Shown: positions 45,236 to 53,995 of the stretch, one piece after another | How positions within the stretch are numbered: the stretch's first letter is position 1 | Layout: the number at the start of each line of letters is the position of its first letter | Source of the DNA: Pseudomonas sp. L5B5 | GTDB taxonomy: Bacteria > Pseudomonadota > Gammaproteobacteria > Pseudomonadales > Pseudomonadaceae | DNA length: 64,000 nucleotides | Reading direction: 5' to 3' | Assembly: GCF_020520285.1 (NCBI RefSeq) | Contig: NZ_CP084742.1 | Coordinates: forward strand, 1,178,001 to 1,242,000 | Notes under the pieces: generated by a model | The model's database searches: none | What the model was told of the DNA's origin: nothing | The model's input: the letters and a program-made list of their open reading frames with translations, nothing else | Made by a program: the position numbers and the translations under genes

Positions 45236-48200
45236 ATGAATTTTTCCCAGTTCTTCATATCAAGGCCGATCTTCGCCGCGGTGCTGTCGCTGCTGATCCT
45301 GATCGCCGGCGCCATCTCGCTGTTCCAGCTGCCCATCAGCGAATACCCGGAAGTGGTGCCGCCGACCGTGGTGGTACGCGCCAACTTCCCGGGGGCCAAC
45401 CCCAAGGTGATCGGTGAAACCGTGGCCGCTCCCCTGGAACAGGCCATCACCGGGGTCGAGAACATGCTCTACATGTCCTCGCAATCCACCGCCGACGGCA
45501 AGATCACCCTGACCGTGACCTTCGCCCTGGGCACCGACCTGGACAACGCCCAGGTCCAGGTACAGAACCGCGTGACCCGGACCCAGCCCAAGCTGCCGGA
45601 AGAAGTGACGCGCATCGGCATCACCGTGGACAAGGCCTCTCCCGACCTGACCATGGTGGTGCACCTGACCTCGCCGGACAAACGCTACGACATGCTGTAC
45701 CTGTCCAACTACGCCATCCTCAACATCAAGGATGAGCTGGCGCGCCTGGGCGGCGTCGGCGATGTGCAGCTGTTCGGCATGGGCGACTACTCGCTGCGGG
45801 TGTGGCTGGATCCGAACAAGACCGCTTCGCGCAACCTCACCGCCACCGACGTGGTCGCCGCGATCCGTGAACAGAACCGCCAGGTAGCCGCCGGTGCCCT
45901 GGGCGCGCCACCTGCGCCCAACGCCACCAGCTTCCAGCTGTCGGTCAACACCCAGGGACGCCTGGTCACCGAGGACGAGTTCGAGAACATCATCATTCGC
46001 TCCGGCGACAACGGCGAGATCACCCGCCTGAAGGACATTGCCCGGGTGGAGCTGGGATCGAGCCAGTACGCCCTGCGTTCCCTGCTCGACAACCAGCCGG
46101 CCGTGGCGATCCCGATCTTCCAGCGCCCAGGCTCCAACGCCATCGAGATCTCCAATGAAGTGCGGGCCAAGATGGCCGAGCTCAAGCAGAGCTTCCCCGA
46201 GGGCATGGACTTCAGCATCGTCTACGACCCGACCATCTTCGTCCGTGGCTCCATCGAAGCGGTGGTGCACACCCTGTTCGAAGCCCTGATCCTGGTCGTG
46301 CTGGTAGTGATCCTGTTCCTGCAGACCTGGCGTGCCTCGATCATCCCGCTGGTGGCCGTACCGGTCTCGCTGATCGGCACCTTCGCGGTCATGCACCTGT
46401 TCGGTTTTTCACTCAACGCCCTGTCGCTGTTCGGCCTGGTACTGGCCATCGGGATCGTGGTGGACGACGCCATCGTGGTGGTGGAGAACGTCGAGCGCAA
46501 CATCGGCCTGGGCCTGAGCCCGATCGAAGCGACCAAGCGCGCCATGCGTGAAGTGACCGGCCCGATCATCGCCACGGCCCTGGTGCTGTGTGCGGTATTC
46601 GTGCCCGCGGCCTTCATCAGCGGCCTGACCGGGCAGTTCTACAAGCAGTTCGCCCTGACCATCGCTATCTCCACGGTGATCTCGGCCTTCAACTCCCTGA
46701 CCCTGTCCCCAGCCCTGGCCGCGGTCCTGCTCAAGGAACACCACGCGCCCAAGGACCGCTTCTCGAAGATCCTCGACAAGCTGCTGGGTGGCTGGTTGTT
46801 CAAGCCGTTCAACCGTTTCTTCGAGCGTGCCAGCAATGGCTACGTGGGCACCGTGCGCCGGGTCATCCGTGGCAGCGGCATCGCCCTGTTCCTGTATGCC
46901 GGCCTGATGGTGCTGACCTGGTTCGGTTTCGCCCACACCCCGACCGGCTTCGTTCCGGCCCAGGACAAGCAGTACCTGGTGGCCTTTGCCCAACTGCCGG
47001 ATGCGGCGAGCCTGGATCGTACCGAGGACGTGATCAAGCGCATGTCCGACATCGCCCTGAAGCAGCCTGGCGTGGAAAGCGCCGTGGCCTTCCCCGGCCT
47101 GTCGATCAACGGTTTCACCAACAGCCCGAACAACGGCATCGTCTTCGTCACCTTGAAGCCCTTCGACGAGCGCAAGGACCCGAGCATGTCGGCTGGGGCC
47201 ATCGCCGGAGCCCTGAACGGCAAGTACGCTGACATCCAGGATGCCTACATGGCGATCTTCCCACCGCCGCCGGTACAGGGCCTGGGCACCATCGGCGGGT
47301 TCCGCCTGCAAGTCGAGGACCGCAGCGGCCTGGGCTACGACGAACTGTACAAAGAAGTGCAGAACGTGATCGCCAAGAGCCGCGGCGTACCGGAACTGGC
47401 CGGGCTGTTCACCAGCTACCAGGTCAACGTGCCCCAGGTCGATGCCGCCATCGACCGGGAAAAGGCCAAGACCCACGGCGTGGCGATCTCGGACATCTTC
47501 GACACCCTGCAGATCTACCTGGGCTCGCTGTACGCCAACGACTTCAACCGCTTCGGACGCACCTACCAGGTCAACGTCCAGGCCGAGCAGCAGTTCCGCC
47601 TGGAGGCCGAGCAGATCGGCCAGCTCAAGGTGCGCAACAACAAGGGCGAGATGATCCCGCTGGCGACCTTCATCAAGGTCAGCGACACCGCAGGCCCTGA
47701 CCGCGTCATGCACTACAACGGCTTCGTCACTGCCGAGATCAACGGCGCGGCAGCCCCGGGCTACAGCTCCGGGCAAGCGGAAGCGGCGATCGAGAAACTG
47801 CTCAAGGAAGAACTGCCCAACGGCATGACCTATGAATGGACCGAGCTGACCTACCAGCAGATCCTGGCCGGCAACACCGCGCTGTTCGTGTTCCCGCTGT
47901 GCGTCCTGCTGGCCTTCCTGGTGCTGGCCGCCCAGTACGAAAGCTGGAGCCTGCCACTGGCGGTGATCCTGATCGTGCCCATGACCCTGCTGTCGGCCAT
48001 TGCCGGGGTGATCATCTCCGGAGGTGACAACAACATCTTCACCCAGATCGGCCTGATCGTACTGGTGGGCCTGGCGTGCAAGAACGCGATCCTGATCGTC
48101 GAGTTCGCCAAGGACAAGCAAGAGGAAGGCCTGGCCCCCCTGGCCGCGGTACTGGAAGCCTGCCGCCTGCGCCTGCGGCCGATCCTGATGACCTCCTTCG

Positions 48201-48415
48201 CCTTCATCATGGGCGTGGTGCCCCTGGTGATCTCCAGCGGCGCGGGTGCGGAAATGCGTCATGCCATGGGTGTCGCGGTGTTCTCCGGGATGCTCGGGGT
48301 GACCTTCTTCGGCCTGCTGCTGACCCCGGTGTTCTATGTCCTGATCCGCAATTACGTGGAGCGCAGCGAGGCCCGCAAGGCTGCCCGCGCCCTGCAACTG
48401 GAGGCGCAACAATGA
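45236..48415 (+). CDS. mexF: RND efflux transporter MexF
   Basis: 1059-residue inner-membrane proton/drug antiporter with 12 helices and two large periplasmic loops. RND motifs include the N-terminal FFISRPIFAAVLSLLILIAG and GIVVDDAIVVVENVERN in helix 4 with the proton-relay aspartates. MexEF-OprN pumps export chloramphenicol, quinolones and quinolone-signal precursors, and respond to nitrosative stress in P. aeruginosa. It overlaps oprN by 4 bp. Confidence 0.95.
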   Translation: MNFSQFFISRPIFAAVLSLLILIAGAISLFQLPISEYPEVVPPTVVVRANFPGANPKVIGETVAAPLEQAITGVENMLYMSSQSTADGKITLTVTFALGTDLDNAQVQVQNRVTRTQPKLPEEVTRIGITVDKASPDLTMVVHLTSPDKRYDMLYLSNYAILNIKDELARLGGVGDVQLFGMGDYSLRVWLDPNKTASRNLTATDVVAAIREQNRQVAAGALGAPPAPNATSFQLSVNTQGRLVTEDEFENIIIRSGDNGEITRLKDIARVELGSSQYALRSLLDNQPAVAIPIFQRPGSNAIEISNEVRAKMAELKQSFPEGMDFSIVYDPTIFVRGSIEAVVHTLFEALILVVLVVILFLQTWRASIIPLVAVPVSLIGTFAVMHLFGFSLNALSLFGLVLAIGIVVDDAIVVVENVERNIGLGLSPIEATKRAMREVTGPIIATALVLCAVFVPAAFISGLTGQFYKQFALTIAISTVISAFNSLTLSPALAAVLLKEHHAPKDRFSKILDKLLGGWLFKPFNRFFERASNGYVGTVRRVIRGSGIALFLYAGLMVLTWFGFAHTPTGFVPAQDKQYLVAFAQLPDAASLDRTEDVIKRMSDIALKQPGVESAVAFPGLSINGFTNSPNNGIVFVTLKPFDERKDPSMSAGAIAGALNGKYADIQDAYMAIFPPPPVQGLGTIGGFRLQVEDRSGLGYDELYKEVQNVIAKSRGVPELAGLFTSYQVNVPQVDAAIDREKAKTHGVAISDIFDTLQIYLGSLYANDFNRFGRTYQVNVQAEQQFRLEAEQIGQLKVRNNKGEMIPLATFIKVSDTAGPDRVMHYNGFVTAEINGAAAPGYSSGQAEAAIEKLLKEELPNGMTYEWTELTYQQILAGNTALFVFPLCVLLAFLVLAAQYESWSLPLAVILIVPMTLLSAIAGVIISGGDNNIFTQIGLIVLVGLACKNAILIVEFAKDKQEEGLAPLAAVLEACRLRLRPILMTSFAFIMGVVPLVISSGAGAEMRHAMGVAVFSGMLGVTFFGLLLTPVFYVLIRNYVERSEARKAARALQLEAQQ

Positions 48416-49833
48416 GTTCCAAAGTGTTCCTGCCGAGCCTGCTGGTACTGGCCTTGAGCGCCTGTGCCGTGGGCCCGGACTACCAGACACCGAGCACCGA
48501 GGCGGCGCATATCAGCGCCGCCGGCGACACCACGGCCGGCCAGAAGAACTTCGACCGGGCGCGCTTCGAAGGCATCTGGTGGCAACAGTTCGACGACCCG
48601 ACGCTCAACCAGCTGGTGAGCCAGTCGCTCAAGGGCAACCGTGAATTGCGGGTGGCTTTCGCCCGCCTGCGGGCTGCCCGGGCGATCCGCGATGACGCCA
48701 GCAACGACGCCATGCCGACCATCACCAGCCGCGCCAGCAGCAACCTGGGCAAGGGCCAGATCCCCGGCCAGACCACCAAGCGGGTCAACAGCGAGCGTTA
48801 CGACCTGGGCCTGGACATGGCCTGGGAGCTGGACCTGTTCGGTCGCATCCAGCGCAACCTGGAAGCCACCGACGCCGACCAGCAGGCCGCCGAGGCCGAC
48901 CTGTACCAGCTGCAGGTGACCATGATCGCCGAGCTGGTGGATGCCTACGGCCAGCTGCGCGGCGCGCAGCTGCGGGAAAAAATCGCCCTGGCCAACCTGG
49001 ACAACCAGCAAGCCTCGCGCAAGATCACCGAGAGCCTGCGTGACGCCGGCGTCGGCGACCAGCTCGACGTGGTCCGCGCCGATGCCCGCCTGGCGGCAGT
49101 GGAGGCCAGCGTGCCGCAACTGCAGGCCGAGCAGGTGCGCCAGCGCAACCGCATCGCCACCTTGCTGGGCGAACGCCCGGACAAGCTCAGCGTCGACCTT
49201 GCGCCCGCGCAACTGCCGGCCATTGCCAAGGCCCTGCCGATCGGTGATCCGGGCGAGCTGCTGCAACGTCGACCGGACATCCTCAGCGCCGAACGCAAGC
49301 TGGCCGCGGCCACCGCCAGGATCGGCATGGCCAAGGCCGACCTGTTCCCACGGGTCAGCCTCAGCGGCTTCCTTGGCTTCACCGCCGGACGCGGCTCGCA
49401 GATCGGCTCCTCGGCGGCCAACGCCTGGGCCCTGGGCCCGAGCATTACCTGGGCGGCCTTCGACCTGGGCAGCGTGCGCGCCCGCCTGCGCGGCGCCGAT
49501 GCCAATGCCGACGGCGCCCTGGCCAACTATGAACAGCAGGTGCTGCTGGCCCTGGAAGAATCGGAAAACGCCTTCAGCGACTACGGCAAGCGCCAGCAGC
49601 GCCTGGTGTCGCTGATCCGCCAGAGCGAATCCAGTCGCACCGCTGCCAACCTGGCCGAGATCCGCTACCGCGAGGGCACCGTGGACTTCCTGGTACTGCT
49701 GGACGCCCAGCGTGAACGCCTGGCGGCCGAAGACTCCCAGGCCCAGGCCGAAGTCGACCTGTACCGCGGCATCGTCGCCATCTACAAGGCCCTGGGCGGT
49801 GGCTGGCAACCCGAGACGGTGGCCAGCAACTAA
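48412..49833 (+). CDS. oprN: Outer-membrane efflux channel OprN
   Basis: 473-residue TolC-type outer-membrane lipoprotein of the NodT family. The lipid-attachment Cys is in LALSACAVGPDYQ at residue 17. Two repeats of the coiled-coil barrel are visible (LRVAFARLRAARAIRDDA and ISERKL-like LSAERKLAAATARIGMAKAD). It completes the mexEF-oprN operon and is followed by a strong terminator. Confidence 0.92.
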   Translation: MSSKVFLPSLLVLALSACAVGPDYQTPSTEAAHISAAGDTTAGQKNFDRARFEGIWWQQFDDPTLNQLVSQSLKGNRELRVAFARLRAARAIRDDASNDAMPTITSRASSNLGKGQIPGQTTKRVNSERYDLGLDMAWELDLFGRIQRNLEATDADQQAAEADLYQLQVTMIAELVDAYGQLRGAQLREKIALANLDNQQASRKITESLRDAGVGDQLDVVRADARLAAVEASVPQLQAEQVRQRNRIATLLGERPDKLSVDLAPAQLPAIAKALPIGDPGELLQRRPDILSAERKLAAATARIGMAKADLFPRVSLSGFLGFTAGRGSQIGSSAANAWALGPSITWAAFDLGSVRARLRGADANADGALANYEQQVLLALEESENAFSDYGKRQQRLVSLIRQSESSRTAANLAEIRYREGTVDFLVLLDAQRERLAAEDSQAQAEVDLYRGIVAIYKALGGGWQPETVASN

Positions 49834-49879
49834 GGATTTGCAACGAGCTCCTTTGGTTGGCCGCAACCAACCAATGTTT

Positions 49880-49915
49880 GGCCCCGTGGATCATTCGGTC
49901 GCGGGGCCTTTTTTT
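49880..49915 (+). terminator. Rho-independent terminator of mexEF-oprN
   Basis: GGCCCCG pairs with CGGGGCC across a 15-base loop and is followed by seven T. It lies 47 bp after the oprN stop. Confidence 0.85.
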
Positions 49916-49931
49916 GCCCAGATACCGGCCT

Positions 49932-50055
49932 GCAGCCGCTGCCGCAGGCTGCGTGCGGCGATGCCATGGACGCAGGCTCTTGCAACCGCTGGAGATTGCC
50001 AAGCAAGGTCCTGCGGACCTTTGCGCAGCCTCGCCGATGGCTCGACAGCGGCTAC
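49932..50055. repeat. REP/BIME-like pair downstream of oprN
   Basis: GCAGCCGCTGCCGCAGGCTGCG at 49932-49953 and an inverted relative at 50023-50055 (GCGCAGCCTCG ... CAGCGGCTAC) belong to the family at 1579-1772 and 52282-52354. No gene is seen in the 361-bp gap 49834-50194. Confidence 0.65.
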
Positions 50056-50056
50056 A

Positions 50057-50086
50057 GGCACGGGCACGGGCACGGGCACGGGCACG
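50057..50086. repeat. Hexanucleotide tandem repeat (GGCACG)5
   Basis: Five perfect head-to-tail copies of GGCACG immediately follow the REP pair. It is noncoding as far as can be seen and lies about 109 bp before the bestrophin gene; copy number may vary between strains. Confidence 0.85.
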
Positions 50087-50194
50087 GGGCGACGATAGAG
50101 GCGTTCGATCACCCGGTTGATCGTAGCGATTGGACAGCCCATCGGTACGCTCCTAATCTGCGCTCGCCGCGTAATAGCCCTGGCCTGGTCCCTC

Positions 50195-51094
50195 ATGATT
50201 GTCCGCCCCAAACCGAACCTGTTCGCCCTGCTCTTCGCCCTCAAGGGCTCGATCGCCAAGCGCATTGCCCTGCGCTGCGCCCTGGTCACCCTGCTGGCCT
50301 CGGTCATCGTGCTGGTGGAAACCCTGCAACCGAGCTACTTCTCCAAGGTCAACGCCACGCCCTTCACCCTGCTGGGGCTGTCGCTGTCGATCTTCATGAG
50401 CTTTCGCAACAACGCCTGCTACGACCGCTGGTGGGAAGGCCGCAAGCAGTTGGGGCAGCTGATTGTCGAGGTGCGCTCGCTGATCCGCGAGAGCCTGGTG
50501 ATCGAGGCCAACCCCGAGCGCGAGAGCATGCTGCGCGACCTGTGCGGCTTCGCCCACAGCCTGATCGCCCGCCTGCGCCATGAAGACGAGGCCGACGCCC
50601 TGCGTCCCTGGGCCCAGGCCCCCCTGGACCCAGCGCATCCGAACCTCACCGATGCCCAGTTGCAGAACATCGGCCGGCGCTGTTCGCACTGGGCCCAGCA
50701 GGGCATGATCAGCGAATGGCGCTATACCCAGCTGGAAACCCGCCTGGTCAGCCTGAGCCTGGTCCAGGCGGCCTGCGAACGGATCCAGAACACCCCGCTG
50801 CCCTTCCCCTACACGCTGCTGTTGCACCGCACCATCTACCTGTTCTGCATCCTCCTGCCGTTTGCCATGGCCGAGCCCCTGGGCTGGCTGACGCCGATCT
50901 TCACCGCCATCGTCAGCTACACCTTCCTGGGCCTAGACGAGATCGGCGACGACCTCGAAGACCCTTTCGGCTATGACGACAACGACCTGCCGTGCAGCGC
51001 TCTGTTGCGCGGCCTGGAGCGCGAGGTACTGGCCGCGCTGGGCCAAGCCGAGCTGCCGCCACGGCTCGAACCCCGGGAATATGTACTGACCTGA
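50195..51094 (+). CDS. Bestrophin-like membrane channel (UPF0187/YneE family)
   Basis: 299-residue membrane protein. The family signature SIFMSFRNNACYDRWWEGRK is present, as are the later GLDEIGDDLEDPFGYDDNDL acidic segment and four hydrophobic regions. Bacterial bestrophins form pentameric ion channels; the transported ion here is unknown. The ATG at 50195 begins MIVRPKPN; an upstream start would add a segment from the intergenic repeat region. No functional link to denitrification is visible. Confidence 0.88.
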   Translation: MIVRPKPNLFALLFALKGSIAKRIALRCALVTLLASVIVLVETLQPSYFSKVNATPFTLLGLSLSIFMSFRNNACYDRWWEGRKQLGQLIVEVRSLIRESLVIEANPERESMLRDLCGFAHSLIARLRHEDEADALRPWAQAPLDPAHPNLTDAQLQNIGRRCSHWAQQGMISEWRYTQLETRLVSLSLVQAACERIQNTPLPFPYTLLLHRTIYLFCILLPFAMAEPLGWLTPIFTAIVSYTFLGLDEIGDDLEDPFGYDDNDLPCSALLRGLEREVLAALGQAELPPRLEPREYVLT

Positions 51095-51160
51095 AGCCGG
51101 GTTTGACTCGAGCCGGTTCCTGGCCGAAGCTTGCTCCCTCTTCCCGTCGTCATCTTGCCC

Positions 51161-52222
51161 ATGCCCATGACCAAAGCCCGCCGTTCCCTGCTGATCAGCC
51201 TGCCCATCGTCATCCTCCTGGCCCTGGGCTGGTCGTTCTGGCGCAGCGCTCCGCCGGCGGTGCCCGAAGCCATCAGGCACGGCTACAGCCAGGCCCTGGA
51301 GAAAGCCCGCAATGGCCAGCCCGGCGCAGCACGCACGCTCTACCAGCAACTGGGACGCCCGGACCTCGACGACTCGCAGCGCATCCGCCTGCTGGCGGTA
51401 CTGGCCAACTACCCCAGCCCGCAGGCCCTGAAACTGGCGGATGCCGACCTCTACCACCCGTCTGCCGAAGTGCGCAAGGCAGCGATCAAGAGCGTCCTGG
51501 GCCTGGTGCCCAGTGGCCAGCGCAGCCTGCTCCTGGGGCCATTGCTGGACGACCAGGAGCAAAGCGTGCGCTTTGCCGCGGTGGACGCCCTGCTCGGCCT
51601 GTCCCCGGATGACCAGGGCCTGTACTTCGGTCCGCTGCAACAGGTGATCGACGAATACACCCAGGTGCTCAAGACCCGCGGCGACAACGTCGAGGCCCAG
51701 TACCAGCTGGCTCGCCTGTACCTGCACAACGCCGACCTGGTCAAGGCCCAGCAGACCCTGGAACAGGCCCTGCGCCTGGCGCCGGACAACCTGCAGGCGG
51801 TGGTCCTGCAGATCGAGGTCCTGGACAAGCAGGGCCAGAGCGACGCCGCGCGCCAGTTGCTGGCCAAGCAGTTGCAGGCCCAGCAGGATTCGGCCTATCT
51901 GCAACATGCCCTGGGGCTCTGGCTGCTGCACCACGGCCAGGGCGAGTTCGCCCTGCTCGGCCTGTCCCGGGCCGTGGAACTGGAGCCCAACAACGCGGCC
52001 TATCGCTACGACCTGGCCACCACCCTGCACAGCGAACAGGAGCTGGAAGCGGCGCAGAAACAGCTGGAGGAAATCGTCCAGCGCCAGCCCTACAACCGCA
52101 AGGCACGGGTACTGCTGATCAACTACTGGAAGGAAAGCGGCCAACTGCAGAACGTCCAGGTGCTGCTGGCCCAGCTGGAACAGCAGAACCCCGACGACCC
52201 GGCCCTGCAGCAAGGCCTCTGA
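51161..52222 (+). CDS. TPR/HEAT-repeat protein with N-terminal membrane anchor
   Basis: 353-residue protein. One hydrophobic segment near residues 9-26 (LLISLPIVILLALGWSF) anchors it. Residues about 60-160 look like HEAT-type repeats (PSAEVRKAAIKSVLGL, DDQEQSVRFAAVDALLGL). From about 175 on there are TPR units (NVEAQYQLARLYLHNADLVK, NNAAYRYDLATTLHSEQELE). It is a scaffold-type protein without catalytic motifs. ATG 51161 and 51167 are both possible; neither has a strong ribosome site. Confidence 0.75.
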   Translation: MPMTKARRSLLISLPIVILLALGWSFWRSAPPAVPEAIRHGYSQALEKARNGQPGAARTLYQQLGRPDLDDSQRIRLLAVLANYPSPQALKLADADLYHPSAEVRKAAIKSVLGLVPSGQRSLLLGPLLDDQEQSVRFAAVDALLGLSPDDQGLYFGPLQQVIDEYTQVLKTRGDNVEAQYQLARLYLHNADLVKAQQTLEQALRLAPDNLQAVVLQIEVLDKQGQSDAARQLLAKQLQAQQDSAYLQHALGLWLLHHGQGEFALLGLSRAVELEPNNAAYRYDLATTLHSEQELEAAQKQLEEIVQRQPYNRKARVLLINYWKESGQLQNVQVLLAQLEQQNPDDPALQQGL

Positions 52223-52281
52223 CGGCAACCGCTGCCAAGCGATCGACCAGGCCCCACCTATTGCGGCCGCTACGCGCCCGT

Positions 52282-52354
52282 GCGCAGCCTGCGGCAGCGG
52301 CTACACGCAGAACCCGCTTCACCTTGTAGCCGCTGTCGAGCCTGCGAGGCTGCG
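52282..52354. repeat. REP/BIME-like pair upstream of the KaiC-like gene
   Basis: An inverted pair: GCGCAGCCTGCGGCAGCGGCTAC at 52282-52304 (core GCAGCC...GGCTAC) and GTAGCCGCTGTCGAGCCTG onward at 52326-52354. Same family as the repeats at 1579 and 49932. A run of nine C follows at 52408-52416. The 270-bp gap holds no gene. Confidence 0.65.
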
Positions 52355-52492
52355 CCAAGGCCCGCAGGGCCTTCAGCGATCGACCAGACAACCGCCATCG
52401 GCAGCGGCCCCCCCCCATGGCGGCGACAAAAGGTTGAACCGCGCTGACGCTAGGCGGTCAAGTGATCAAGATCCATTGTGCGAGGGCACTGT

Positions 52493-53995
52493 TTGACCAC
52501 TTCATCTGCGTTGCTCAGCGAAAAGGCCAGCACCGGCATCGACGGCCTGGACGATATCCTCAGTGGCGGCCTGTCGCGCAGCCACGTGTTCCTGCTGGAA
52601 GGTGAACCCGGTACCGGCAAAACCACCATCGCCCTGCAGTTCCTGCAGGCCGGGGCCATGGCCGGCGAGCGCTGCCTGTACATCACCCTGTCGGAAACCG
52701 AGCGCGAACTGCGCCAGGGCGCGCGATCCCATGGCTGGGAACTGGACGACCACATCCACATCTTCGAACTGACTCCGCCGGAGAGCGTGCTCGACGCCCA
52801 GCACCAGCAGAGCCTGCTGTACTCCTCCGACCTGGAGTTGGGGGAAGCCACCCGGCAGATCTTCGAGGCGGTGGAGCGGGTCAAGCCCACCCGGGTGGTG
52901 CTCGACAGCCTTTCGGAGATCCGCCTGCTGGCCCAGAACTCCCTGCGCTACCGGCGGCAGATCCTGGCGATCAAGCATTATTTCGTGCGCTACGATGCCA
53001 CCGTCCTGCTGCTGGACGACCTGACCAGCGACACCCTGGACAAGACCGTGCACAGCGTGGCCCATGGGGTGATCCGCCTGGAGGAACTCACTCCGGGATA
53101 TGGCGCCGAACGCCGGCGCATCCGGGTGATGAAGTACCGTGGCCAGAAGTACCGCGGTGGTTTCCACGACTTCACCATCCTTGGCGATGGCGTGCATGTG
53201 TTTCCACGCCTGGTGGCTGCCGAGCACCGCAACCGCTACAAACGCGACACCCTGACCAGCGGCATCCAGGAGCTGGATGCGCTGCTGGGCGGCGGCATCG
53301 CCAGCGGTTCCAGCACCCTGATCCTCGGACCGGCCGGCACCGGCAAGTCGCTGCTGGCGCTGAGCTTCGCCGCCGCAGCCGTCGCCCGGGGCGAGAAGGC
53401 CGCGCTGTTCATCTTCGACGAAGAACTGGGTCTGTTGTTCGAGCGCATGGAGCAGCTCGGCATCGACCTGCAAGCGTTGCAAGACAGCGGCAACCTGGTG
53501 ATCGAACAGGTGGACGCCGCCGAACTGACACCCGGCGAGCTGTCGCACCGGGTCCGGCGCCTCGTCGACCAGGGTCAGATCAAGACCGTGGTCATCGACA
53601 GTATCAATGGCTACCAGGCGGCCATGCCCGAAGAGAAGGCCTTGGTGCTGCACATGCACGAACTGCTGCTGTACCTCAACCGCCGGGGCGCGGCGACGTT
53701 CATGACCGTCGCCCAGCATGGCCTGGTGGGCGACATGCAGGCCCCGGTGGACATCACCTACCTGGCCGACACCGTGATCCTGCTGCGCTATTTCGAAGCC
53801 CTGGGCAAGGTGCGCCGGGCCATCTCGATCATCAAGAAACGCACCGGCAGCCACGAGTCGACCATTCGCGAATACCGCATCAATAGCCACGGCCTGACCA
53901 TTGGCGAGCCGCTGGAAGCGTTCCAGGGTGTATTGCGCGGCGTGCCCAAGTACCAGGGCGAAGGCAAGCCACTGCTCAAGGACGAGGTCCCATGA
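52493..53995 (+). CDS. KaiC-like double RecA/AAA ATPase
   Basis: 500-residue KaiC-family protein with two RecA-like domains. The Walker A motifs are GEPGTGKT at 37-44 and GPAGTGKS near 280. It resembles cyanobacterial KaiC in layout but no kaiA or kaiB is nearby. The start is taken as the TTG at 52493 with GAGGG 7 bp upstream; the GTG at 52478 has no ribosome site. It overlaps the downstream hybrid kinase by 4 bp, so the ATPase and the kinase are probably one signalling module. Confidence 0.87.
   Translation: MTTSSALLSEKASTGIDGLDDILSGGLSRSHVFLLEGEPGTGKTTIALQFLQAGAMAGERCLYITLSETERELRQGARSHGWELDDHIHIFELTPPESVLDAQHQQSLLYSSDLELGEATRQIFEAVERVKPTRVVLDSLSEIRLLAQNSLRYRRQILAIKHYFVRYDATVLLLDDLTSDTLDKTVHSVAHGVIRLEELTPGYGAERRRIRVMKYRGQKYRGGFHDFTILGDGVHVFPRLVAAEHRNRYKRDTLTSGIQELDALLGGGIASGSSTLILGPAGTGKSLLALSFAAAAVARGEKAALFIFDEELGLLFERMEQLGIDLQALQDSGNLVIEQVDAAELTPGELSHRVRRLVDQGQIKTVVIDSINGYQAAMPEEKALVLHMHELLLYLNRRGAATFMTVAQHGLVGDMQAPVDITYLADTVILLRYFEALGKVRRAISIIKKRTGSHESTIREYRINSHGLTIGEPLEAFQGVLRGVPKYQGEGKPLLKDEVP

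Noticed and set aside
46409..48490. 693-codon minus-strand frame
   Set aside because: Antisense shadow of mexF with low-complexity Gln/His composition.
50057..50086. Possible CRISPR-like array
   Set aside because: The GGCACG units are six bases long, contiguous and lack spacers; this is a simple tandem repeat.
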